The position numbers were made by a program, and so were the translations under genes. From positions 1 through 13,905 of the forward strand of contig JAQSYS010000019.1 of assembly GCA_029256005.1 (NCBI GenBank): a DNA stretch of 13,905 nt, given 5' to 3'. Below the pieces are notes generated by a model that saw nothing but the letters and a program-made list of their open reading frames with translations, was not told the DNA's origin and ran no database searches. Shown one piece after another: positions 1 through 7,034 of this stretch. Numbering within the stretch: position 1 is the stretch's first letter; each line of letters starts with the position of its first letter. This DNA is from Sedimentibacter sp. Lineage in GTDB: Bacteria; Bacillota; Clostridia; Tissierellales; Sedimentibacteraceae.

Positions 1-120
1 TAATATTTATATTCTGCATGTTAGTGGTTGTACTTTCGATATAATAAGGGCAAGCCGTGTTTTCACACGGCTTGAGGCAAAAAATTTAAGAGGCATTTAT
101 AAATTTTCATTTACAAATGT
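1..120 (-). ncRNA. Candidate structured 5' leader RNA (possible L21/rplU leader)
   Basis: This stretch has no gene. On the minus strand it follows a good promoter at 127-154 and contains a perfect 10-bp stem (51-60 paired with 65-74) closed by a GAAA tetraloop, which is a GNRA loop. After the stem come CCCTTATTATAT and then AAGTACAACCACT near 26-40. The stem lacks the run of T expected of an intrinsic terminator, and it lies about 110 bases beyond the upstream stop, downstream of a promoter. In Bacillus subtilis the gene after spoIVFB is rplU, and Firmicute rplU mRNAs carry a known L21 leader family. The inference is that this is that leader, with rplU beyond the left edge. I could not check the match to the family consensus. 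It could also be another cis-acting leader. Confidence 0.5.
51..74 (-). other. 10-bp hairpin with GAAA tetraloop
   Basis: This is a perfect inverted repeat of CAAGCCGTGT and ACACGGCTTG with a four-base loop that reads GAAA on the minus strand. It is GC-rich compared with its surroundings. The bases after it on the minus strand (CCCTTATTATAT) are only partly T-rich, so it fits a leader stem better than a terminator. Confidence 0.8.
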
Positions 121-126
121 ATAACT

Positions 127-154
127 ATTATAACCTATATTTAATTTTTTTCAA
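127..154 (-). promoter_or_regulatory. Sigma-A-type promoter upstream of the leader
   Basis: On the minus strand a TTGAAA -35 box (149-154) and a perfect TATAAT -10 box (127-132) are separated by 16 bases. Transcription would start near 120 and run off the left edge through the hairpin. It lies just after the SpoIVFB-like gene, so the next gene appears to have its own promoter. Confidence 0.65.
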
Positions 155-180
155 ATATTTTTTTGTATTAATAATTAATA

Positions 181-702
181 TTATTTTTTTAATTTAATTA
201 TATTATAATTTCTTCTGATGCTTTTTTCAATTAAACACCTGTTTTCTTCCAAAATTCCCTTTAATGCCATTATAATCAATAAAAAAAATAGATAATTTTC
301 ATACATATGTATTATTACCAACAAGCATATAATAAAAAAAGTATTGGTCATAATCATGTACCTGCATACTGTTTTTATATCTAAAAATATTTCCAACACT
401 GTCTTACATATATTGCCTCCATCCAATGGTACTAATGGTATCATGTTTATGATTGCAAGAAATATATTTATATCTGCAAATTCAGCATGAACAGTGTTTT
501 TGAATATAATATATAATAATAGATTGCAGGCAGGACCTGATATAAATAATATTATTTTTTTGATTAATACAATACTTTCTAAATCGGCATTGAAGTTGTA
601 ACCAAATAATGTAATTTTAAATCGGTCAAATTTAATTTTCAAAAATATTGCAGATATTATATGTGCTGCTTCATGTGCCGATAATGCAATTATTATAAGC
701 AT
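181..702 (-). CDS. SpoIVFB-like M50 intramembrane zinc metalloprotease
   Basis: This is a 173-residue, very hydrophobic protein of the site-2 protease (M50) family. The zinc motif HEAAH is at residues 10-14, SGPACN at 55-60, and the third-ligand motif (N86, P89, P92, D94, G95, G96) sits in a later membrane helix. In Bacillus, SpoIVFB in the forespore-engulfing membrane cleaves pro-sigma-K and is held inactive by SpoIVFA. The gene just upstream is SpoIVFA-like, which supports the assignment. It is short: B. subtilis SpoIVFB is about 290 residues with extra N-terminal membrane sequence and a C-terminal CBS domain, and neither is present here. The start at 702 is forced, because an in-frame TAA lies at 709-711 with only two codons between. 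No Shine-Dalgarno is visible, so translation is probably coupled to the upstream gene. A non-sporulation M50 protease cannot be excluded. Confidence 0.8.
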   Translation of the reverse strand: MLIIIALSAHEAAHIISAIFLKIKFDRFKITLFGYNFNADLESIVLIKKIILFISGPACNLLLYIIFKNTVHAEFADINIFLAIINMIPLVPLDGGNICKTVLEIFLDIKTVCRYMIMTNTFFIICLLVIIHMYENYLFFLLIIMALKGILEENRCLIEKSIRRNYNIIKLKK

Positions 703-708
703 TACATA

Positions 709-1341
709 TTATTCATTCATGTCAAATAATTTTGATGGATTTAACGATTCGCCATTCTCCCATACTTCAATGTGCAAAAGCATCTTTTCTTCGTTTAGAG
801 CACCTATTATATCTCCCTTTGATACCTTATCCCCTTTAGCTACAAATGCTTCAACAATCTTACCATATATTATTGTCTTATCATCTTGCTCAATGACAAC
901 AAAATTAGAAAGCTTTTCATTATTTCCAACTTGAGTAACCTTGCCATCAGAAATTGACCTTACAGATTGAGTGTTTGATACAATATCTAAGCCATGATTA
1001 TAATAAGATGAATCGCCGCTTTTATTTAATCCATAATTCATGTGAATTTTACCGTTAACAGGAGCTGAAAACTCTGAAGAATCTTTTGATAAAAATGGTA
1101 TCTTGTTTTTAATTCCTGTCATAAAGTCTAATATAGAGCTTCCTACTTCCTTTGGTTCAATACTTTCATTCATTTTTTGATCTGTTGCATTTAAGAATTG
1201 TTTGGATAAATCTGAATCCAGCTGCTTTGTAATTATGACTGCTGTTACCAATACAATACTGAATATTACCTGAAACGCTAATTTTTTGTTGAACTGATCT
1301 TTTCTTTTAATACTGATATTTTTTCTTGTTATTTTATTCAT
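709..1341 (-). CDS. SpoIVFA-like membrane protein with degenerate LytM (M23) domain
   Basis: About 210 residues: a basic N-terminus, one membrane segment (about residues 22-38 from this start), a polar linker and a C-terminal LytM/M23-type domain. The zinc ligands look lost. The HxGxD motif reads NHGLD, with Asn where the metal His is expected, and the HxH motif reads LLHIE, losing its first His. It is therefore probably a binding or scaffold domain, not an endopeptidase. SpoIVFA of Bacillus is likewise a membrane-anchored protein with this fold that anchors and inhibits SpoIVFB, encoded directly downstream as here. I chose the ATG at 1341 because the purine-rich AAGGGGTGGG stretch precedes it. 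The in-frame ATG at 1359 has no ribosome site and would add six residues. The gene has its own upstream region after a terminator, which suggests regulation separate from the mre unit. Confidence 0.75.
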   Translation of the reverse strand: MNKITRKNISIKRKDQFNKKLAFQVIFSIVLVTAVIITKQLDSDLSKQFLNATDQKMNESIEPKEVGSSILDFMTGIKNKIPFLSKDSSEFSAPVNGKIHMNYGLNKSGDSSYYNHGLDIVSNTQSVRSISDGKVTQVGNNEKLSNFVVIEQDDKTIIYGKIVEAFVAKGDKVSKGDIIGALNEEKMLLHIEVWENGESLNPSKLFDMNE

Positions 1342-1430
1342 TTCACCCACCCCTTCCATATATTTTATTAAATTGTTATCACTTTATTACAAAATATCAT
1401 AGACATGTCATAATTTTATTAAAATGCAAT

Positions 1431-1463
1431 AAAAAAACTTTTGTCTATGACAAAAGTTTTTTG
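1431..1463 (-). terminator. Strong intrinsic terminator after the mre-mrdA-minD unit
   Basis: A 14-bp perfect stem (1432-1445 with 1449-1462) with a three-base loop lies just after the minD-like stop codon. On the minus strand it ends in seven T. On the plus strand it ends in six T, so it could work both ways. It separates the cell-shape transcription unit from the SpoIVFA/SpoIVFB-like pair. Confidence 0.88.
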
Positions 1464-1479
1464 TAATATCTATTAAATT

Positions 1480-2178
1480 TTACAATTGATTAACTAATGT
1501 TTTTATCGCTTTGTTAAAGGAATGTTCTTCATCATAAATAAGAAATTCTTTGCCAACATTTGCAAATTTAATATTGTCCTCAATAATTATATTCATGTTC
1601 ATATCAGTTAATTTCTGAATGTCCTTTGAATTCATCATGGTTCCATTTTTTGCTTTCTTTTTGTTGTATTTATTTAGAATTGTATAAATACTTTCTACAT
1701 TATATTTACTTGCAATAGCTTTATCAGAATTTATCTCCTTAATGCATGAAAAGTCATTGCTGTTAATTGAAATAACTTTATTAACTATATTAAAATCAAT
1801 GTAGCTGTGAGATAATTTATCAATATCTACAATTATTAAATCATATTCCTTTTTTGCATCATTAAATAATCTTGAAAATTCGCTTATTTGTATGTCACTT
1901 AGCTTTTTAGCAATTCTTGGGTATGGAAGCAATGACAGGTTATCATTTATTTCTATTACTGCCTGATTAAATGAGCATATTCCATCAAAGACGTCTTTTA
2001 TGTCATATATAATATCTTCATTTACATTTAAATATTCAGACATTTTCTTTTTTCCGGATGATAAGTCAACAAGAAGAACCTTATTGCTGCTTTGGGATAA
2101 ATCTACTCCTGCTTTGATGCAAATAATTGTTTTTCCGATATCACTTTTTTGTGATCCTATCAATATTAACTTTCCCAT
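1480..2178 (-). CDS. Degenerate MinD/ParA-like P-loop ATPase
   Basis: About 232 residues with the layout of a MinD/SIMIBI ATPase. The deviant Walker A motif reads SQKSDIGKT at residues 9-17, keeping signature Lys11 and Lys16-Thr17 but with Ser and Asp where the two glycines of KGGxGKT belong. The switch I region (LLVDLSSG) has Asp38 but Ser40 where MinD has its catalytic Asp. The Walker B-like strand is LIIVD, with Asp118. MinD proteins sit on the membrane as ATP dimers and recruit MinC to block polar FtsZ rings. Here there is no MinC or MinE, and no obvious basic amphipathic C-terminal helix. Its place after mreBCD and PBP2 matches minD in related genomes, so it is probably a diverged MinD that may not hydrolyse ATP normally. 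The ATG at 2178 follows GGAGG by five bases. The earlier GTG at 2190 lies inside the ribosome site. Confidence 0.72.
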   Translation of the reverse strand: MGKLILIGSQKSDIGKTIICIKAGVDLSQSSNKVLLVDLSSGKKKMSEYLNVNEDIIYDIKDVFDGICSFNQAVIEINDNLSLLPYPRIAKKLSDIQISEFSRLFNDAKKEYDLIIVDIDKLSHSYIDFNIVNKVISINSNDFSCIKEINSDKAIASKYNVESIYTILNKYNKKKAKNGTMMNSKDIQKLTDMNMNIIIEDNIKFANVGKEFLIYDEEHSFNKAIKTLVNQL

Positions 2179-2211
2179 TAAAACCTCCACAAAAGATTGC
2201 TCAGCTGCCTT

Positions 2212-5200
2212 TTATTGTAACGGTGTTGCTCCATTGTATAATTTTAAATATTCTCCAATTACTTCTCTTACTATAGGAATTGGATAACGTCCTGAACCAC
2301 CTTCAAAAAGAATACATGCAACTGCAATTTGAGGGTCATCGTATGGCGCAAAAGCAACATACCACGCAAAATCATCATATGGCTTTCCTGTATCCGGATT
2401 TATTCCTTGATTTTGTGCTGTTCCTGTCTTGCTTCCCACACCAACAGGAAATTTTGAAAATGGTTTAGCACTGTCATCCAATGAAACAAGTCTCATTCCT
2501 TCCTTTACAATATCCAAATAATTGTAATCTGTCAGGCTCACTCTTTCAGATTCTCTAAGCGGTATGTATTCAGAATTCTTTCCATCATAGGACTTAATTT
2601 CTTTAACTACGCTCACATTGTGCTTATAGCCACCATTTGCTATTGTAGCAATATAATTTGCCATCTGCATGGTAGTGTAAGCATTATTACCCTGCCCAAT
2701 ACTTATGTTCAAATTATCACCTACATTCCAAACAGCTTGATTCAAGTATGAATACTTAATTATATCACCAAGAGGAACGTTGTAATCATTCATTTTTTCC
2801 GGATTAAGTCTAAGTGCCTTTAATCCGTCATAGACCTCGCCTCTTGTTAGAGGCTCATCTCTGTCTACCCAGCTTACAATTTCCTCAACAATTTCATTTT
2901 TCATTCCCGCATCTATCTGATATCCTTCTTCTAAATATCTTTCTATGTTTGCTTCAAGGAACATTCGCAAATAAACTCTAATATTTAATTTTTTACCATC
3001 AATGCTTGGAACCCCTCCAGATGTTTCTTGCGGTATATCAATTTCAATTCCTGTTTTCGAATTTAATCCAAAATTTTCAGCCATGTCAATAATATCTTCT
3101 GCCCCAACTTTTACAGTGTGTTTCTGATGTGTTGCGAGATTCTCCCCCAGCACAGTGGTATAAAAATAAAAGTTGCAAGAATTCATAATAGCTTCATACA
3201 TAGTTTGACTTCCATGAGCTCCACCAAACATATTGTAAATCCAGCAGCTGAAATTTCTGTCACCCACCTCCATCGTTCCTGCACAATATACTGTTGTGTT
3301 TGGATTAACTCCCTTTTCAAGGGCAGCCAGGGATGTAATCATTTTAAATGTAGAACCGGGCTGTATCGCTGATAACATAGCTATATTGTATAGAGGTCTT
3401 GGAGCAAGAGGACTTTTATAGTCACTCAAAAGAGTATTCCAATCCTCCTGAGTAATACCGGTTGCAAACATGTTCAAATCATAGGAAGGGTAATTGGCCA
3501 TAGCAAGAACTTCCCCTGTTTTAATATCCAATGCGACTAAAGCACCGGACTTAGCATTTTCATATTTATCTTTAAATGTGAAATTGCCCCACTCGCTTTC
3601 GAAGTTCCCTCCTATTTGTATCTGCTCCAAACCCTTTTTCAAGGATTCCTGAGCAACTTTTTGTAATCTAGAATCTATTGTAAGATATAAATCATCTCCA
3701 GGAACCGGAGCTTGACTAGAAACAGACCTTATGGTTTTTCCTACATTATTTACTTCAACAGTTTTTTTGCCCTTTTCTCCTCTTAAGTATTCCTCAAACT
3801 TTTCTTCTAAACCTGTTTTACCAATTATATCGTCCGGACTGTAGCCTTTTTCTACAATGTAATCCTGCACCTCATAATCCTGTGCTATTTTCCCTAGGTA
3901 CCCGATTGCATGAGCTGCAATATCGTTTTGAGGATAATATCTTAATGGTTCAATTTCTACATTGATTCCATTAAGCTCGTGAGATCGTTCAGAAATCATT
4001 GCAACAGATTTTTCCGATATGCTGTAGCATATATCAACAGGATGAAAAGAAAGAAAACTTGTCTTATTGTATCTTTCCCTAATTACCATCATGTTTCTCA
4101 TTTCATAGTCATTAATTTCAGGTTTTATTTCCAGTGTCTCTCGAAGCTTTAAATAGACATCTTTCGCAGAATAATTTAAATTACCTTCTTCTCCATCTGT
4201 CTCAATATTCTTTTCAATCCACAGTCTTTTATCTCGAATAGGTGTGTATTCCCATTCGGCAATGGAAATAGATGGATTTTCATGTTTTAACAATTCTATC
4301 TGAGAAAAATACTTTACTTTCTCATCTGTTATTAAGTTTTGAAGTACTTCAATATTTTCAAATGACAACTGCTTAATGAAATTGTATGGTATAGTGTCAG
4401 CTTCCATATTGTGTTGTTTTAAATATTTTGTTTTAACCTCTTCATTAGTGTACTCATATGATCCTATATTACCATTATCCACGAACTGTACAGGCAAATC
4501 AGGATATATTTCTTTCAATTTTTCTATTAAAACTGCACCAGGCATCATTTTACCTGTTTCTGATTCATATACAGTCTGAAGAAGACTATCAAGAGAGTAC
4601 TTCATAGTTAAGAGCACAAAATCATCTTTTGCGGAAGTTGTTTCTGTTATTTCCTCATGATTAACATTCAAACTTCTTTTAATATTTTTAAAATTTTCAT
4701 CTTGTTTAAATGAATATTCAACTAATTGAATATTTGAATCAAGTCCTTTTGAAACTACAAAATCATATGAGTGTTTTCTGATTTTTGAATTTGAAAACAA
4801 ACCCGAAAGATATTTTTTGTTTTTAACTAGCAGTTGTCCAATTACTTGTTCAGGACTTAAATTTTCATTCAGTTCATTTTCTATTAACCATTTTTTTAAT
4901 GGATCTTGTTCAGAATCGATAATTTCAACATTGTTTTCTGTTTGTTGCTGATTTGATTGACCTAAATCAACTGTTTGTTCGACATTTGTTTCTGTAGTTC
5001 CTGTTTCTTGTTCTTCACCATCATTAACTTGAGAAAATAAAAATTGTCCATTTTCTATCTTAACTGGTACCTCTATATCTCTTAGGATTGTGTTTAAAGC
5101 CATTTCTTTAGGATTGAATGTTTCGTTGTATAGTATAGTTTCATAATTTAACCATTCAACAATGTTGTCCTTAACTGATTGAATTACTTTTTCTTCTGCA

Positions 5201-5658
5201 GTAACATATGATAATATTTCAGCTGTATCAGTTGTAACTGCAATATTCTCCTGATTATCAACTATTGTATATTGAGATTCCAGACTTTCATCCACATAAT
5301 CAAATGTGTCAAGTTCTATCGGAAATTCATCAATTGGTTTTTCACCATTTTTATCAAGAATAGAAGATAAAATGTATGAAATTTCATTAAAATTTTTAGA
5401 ATCAATTTCATCCGTGTACATTTGTACTGTAAAGCTAGATACATTGTCCGCCAAGAGGATTCCGTTTCTGTCGAGTATTTTTCCTCGAGGAGCTTTGACA
5501 GGAATATCTTTAATTTTTTTTATATCAGCTATTGCTCTATATTCCTGACCTTCAACGATTGTCAAAACAGCCATTCTGAATCCAAGAATACATAACATAA
5601 AGACTATAATCATATATAGTATATTGTATCTGTTTTTAAAAAACTTTTGTAAACTCAA
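2212..5658 (-). CDS. mrdA: Penicillin-binding protein 2, class B transpeptidase (very large)
   Basis: Elongasome D,D-transpeptidase that cross-links peptidoglycan during side-wall growth, partnering with RodA and MreC. Numbering from the TTG at 5658: membrane anchor about 14-34; class B N-terminal motif RGKILDRNG at 58-66; catalytic SxxK (STFK) at 769; SxN (SCN) at 827-829; KTG at 1077-1079. All catalytic motifs are intact. At about 1148 residues it is far longer than E. coli PBP2 (633) or B. subtilis PbpA (about 716). The excess lies in the pedestal region, including an acidic Gln/Glu/Thr-rich stretch at about 210-252, and in an insertion of tens of residues at about 885-975 inside the transpeptidase domain. 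TTG was chosen because AGGTGG lies five bases upstream. The GTG at 5667 overlaps that ribosome site and would add three residues. It follows mreD by a few bases. Confidence 0.95.
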   Translation of the reverse strand: MSLQKFFKNRYNILYMIIVFMLCILGFRMAVLTIVEGQEYRAIADIKKIKDIPVKAPRGKILDRNGILLADNVSSFTVQMYTDEIDSKNFNEISYILSSILDKNGEKPIDEFPIELDTFDYVDESLESQYTIVDNQENIAVTTDTAEILSYVTAEEKVIQSVKDNIVEWLNYETILYNETFNPKEMALNTILRDIEVPVKIENGQFLFSQVNDGEEQETGTTETNVEQTVDLGQSNQQQTENNVEIIDSEQDPLKKWLIENELNENLSPEQVIGQLLVKNKKYLSGLFSNSKIRKHSYDFVVSKGLDSNIQLVEYSFKQDENFKNIKRSLNVNHEEITETTSAKDDFVLLTMKYSLDSLLQTVYESETGKMMPGAVLIEKLKEIYPDLPVQFVDNGNIGSYEYTNEEVKTKYLKQHNMEADTIPYNFIKQLSFENIEVLQNLITDEKVKYFSQIELLKHENPSISIAEWEYTPIRDKRLWIEKNIETDGEEGNLNYSAKDVYLKLRETLEIKPEINDYEMRNMMVIRERYNKTSFLSFHPVDICYSISEKSVAMISERSHELNGINVEIEPLRYYPQNDIAAHAIGYLGKIAQDYEVQDYIVEKGYSPDDIIGKTGLEEKFEEYLRGEKGKKTVEVNNVGKTIRSVSSQAPVPGDDLYLTIDSRLQKVAQESLKKGLEQIQIGGNFESEWGNFTFKDKYENAKSGALVALDIKTGEVLAMANYPSYDLNMFATGITQEDWNTLLSDYKSPLAPRPLYNIAMLSAIQPGSTFKMITSLAALEKGVNPNTTVYCAGTMEVGDRNFSCWIYNMFGGAHGSQTMYEAIMNSCNFYFYTTVLGENLATHQKHTVKVGAEDIIDMAENFGLNSKTGIEIDIPQETSGGVPSIDGKKLNIRVYLRMFLEANIERYLEEGYQIDAGMKNEIVEEIVSWVDRDEPLTRGEVYDGLKALRLNPEKMNDYNVPLGDIIKYSYLNQAVWNVGDNLNISIGQGNNAYTTMQMANYIATIANGGYKHNVSVVKEIKSYDGKNSEYIPLRESERVSLTDYNYLDIVKEGMRLVSLDDSAKPFSKFPVGVGSKTGTAQNQGINPDTGKPYDDFAWYVAFAPYDDPQIAVACILFEGGSGRYPIPIVREVIGEYLKLYNGATPLQ

Positions 5659-5673
5659 TAATACCACCTCTTG

Positions 5674-6165
5674 CTACTTTACATTCAATTTTTCAAATAA
5701 TAAATTTATAATTTTGAAAACGAAAACTGACAACACTGTGTTAAATACTATTTCAATTATGATGCCCACCAAAATGCTATCTACATTTCCTACCCTATAT
5801 CTTAGGAAAAACAATATTACATATAAAAAGAAATGCATTGCAGCTGTTGATAAAGCAGTCACCGCCGTATATGCAACATAATTTTCTCTTAACATTTCAT
5901 CGCTGTATACTCCTATTATTGCTCCTAAAAAAAAATATATAAGAGTGTATACGCCAAATACATCATAAATCATAGTATCATACATCAGACCTGTTATAAG
6001 TCCAAGTACTCCGCCGGTTATTTCATCTGTCATCAGCGAAAATATTACTAATAATATTAAAGAAAGGTTTGGCACTACTCCTAATATGTTAAAAAATTTA
6101 AAAAGCGAAGTCTGGATAATAAAGCTTAAAACAACAAGAGCAGCCATTAAACTATATTTTTTCAT
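5674..6165 (-). CDS. mreD: Rod shape-determining membrane protein MreD
   Basis: A 163-residue polytopic protein with about five hydrophobic segments, the usual size for MreD. The family is poorly conserved, but position between mreC and the PBP2 gene, length and hydrophobic pattern agree. MreD binds MreC in the membrane and helps couple cytoplasmic MreB filaments to RodA and PBP2 in the periplasmic-side synthesis machinery. The ATG start follows an AAAGG ribosome site by about nine bases. The gene lies 19 bases after mreC and 15 bases before the likely PBP2 start, so it is part of the same mRNA. Confidence 0.92.
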   Translation of the reverse strand: MKKYSLMAALVVLSFIIQTSLFKFFNILGVVPNLSLILLVIFSLMTDEITGGVLGLITGLMYDTMIYDVFGVYTLIYFFLGAIIGVYSDEMLRENYVAYTAVTALSTAAMHFFLYVILFFLRYRVGNVDSILVGIIIEIVFNTVLSVFVFKIINLLFEKLNVK

Positions 6166-6184
6166 TTAATTACTACCTTTCCCA

Positions 6185-7024
6185 TTATCTGTCAACCTTG
6201 AGAACATATACTCTACTAAGCTTTGTAAATTCAACTGATGGTTCCACTACAATTCTCTGAGTTGATGCATCGGTTGTTGGAACAACCTCCTTAACATCAC
6301 CAATATAAAGGTCAGGAATATAAATTTCACCTATACCTGACGTGACTAGCGAATCCCCTATACTTGCTTCAGCTTTAGAGTTAAAAAAGTAACCAGTTAT
6401 TGTTCCTTCAATACTACCTTGCATTATTCCGCTTTCATCAGAGTTAATGTCTCTAAAGCTTATTTTGCAATTCTCATCCAATATTGTTATAACCTTAGAC
6501 CAGTTTGATGATGTTTCTGTAACAACTCCCACAAGGCCTATCTGAACAACTCCCTTGTCCGTTTCAACAGCATTGATTACAATATCATTTTTCTTTAAAC
6601 CGTCATTTTCACCCTTGTCTATGGTTAATCTACTGAACCAATTTGAATCATCAAGTGCAATCACTTGTCCTATTACATGGTTAAAGTTAAGATTTTTTTT
6701 CATTTCATATTCAGTTTCTAATGCTTGTGATTTGTTTACAATGTTTTCTAATATTCTAACCTGTTCTTGAAGCTCATGAACTGTATCAGTCAGCACATTG
6801 TTTTCTTCACGCATTCTGACAATGTCCTGAACAGAATAAAAAGAATTTGTAATAGTCTGCCCAGTATTAAAGACAATTTTTTGGAAGCCTGCAACCATGC
6901 TTCCAAAAAAGCCTAAATCCATACCATCTACTCTTCCAATAGAAGATAAACCTATTAAAACAATCAAAATAAAAATTGTAAACAAAAATAATATTCTTTT
7001 ATAAAAATTTTTTATAAAATTCAT
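6185..7024 (-). CDS. mreC: Rod shape-determining protein MreC
   Basis: A 279-residue bitopic protein with one membrane segment at about residues 11-28, a coiled coil at about 62-105 (rich in Glu, Leu and Val heptads), and then the two beta-barrel MreC core domains, with features such as the GLVGVV strand and the C-terminal YIGDVKEV-type segment. MreC dimerises outside the membrane and activates PBP2 while binding MreD and MreB. Length and domain order are normal. The ATG is preceded by GGTGAG, which overlaps the mreB stop region. Only about 10 bases separate it from mreB, so translation is likely coupled. Confidence 0.97.
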   Translation of the reverse strand: MNFIKNFYKRILFLFTIFILIVLIGLSSIGRVDGMDLGFFGSMVAGFQKIVFNTGQTITNSFYSVQDIVRMREENNVLTDTVHELQEQVRILENIVNKSQALETEYEMKKNLNFNHVIGQVIALDDSNWFSRLTIDKGENDGLKKNDIVINAVETDKGVVQIGLVGVVTETSSNWSKVITILDENCKISFRDINSDESGIMQGSIEGTITGYFFNSKAEASIGDSLVTSGIGEIYIPDLYIGDVKEVVPTTDASTQRIVVEPSVEFTKLSRVYVLKVDR

Positions 7025-7034
7025 TTACTCACCA

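Noticed and set aside
51..74. Hairpin as the terminator of the SpoIVFB-like gene
   Set aside because: It lies after a good promoter and lacks a proper T run on the minus strand. A leader stem fits better, though some attenuation role is possible.
719..934. Plus-strand open frame of 71 codons
   Set aside because: It lies antisense inside the LytM-domain gene, has no ribosome site and no recognisable domain. It is a shadow frame, as are the other plus-strand frames between 2000 and 9138.
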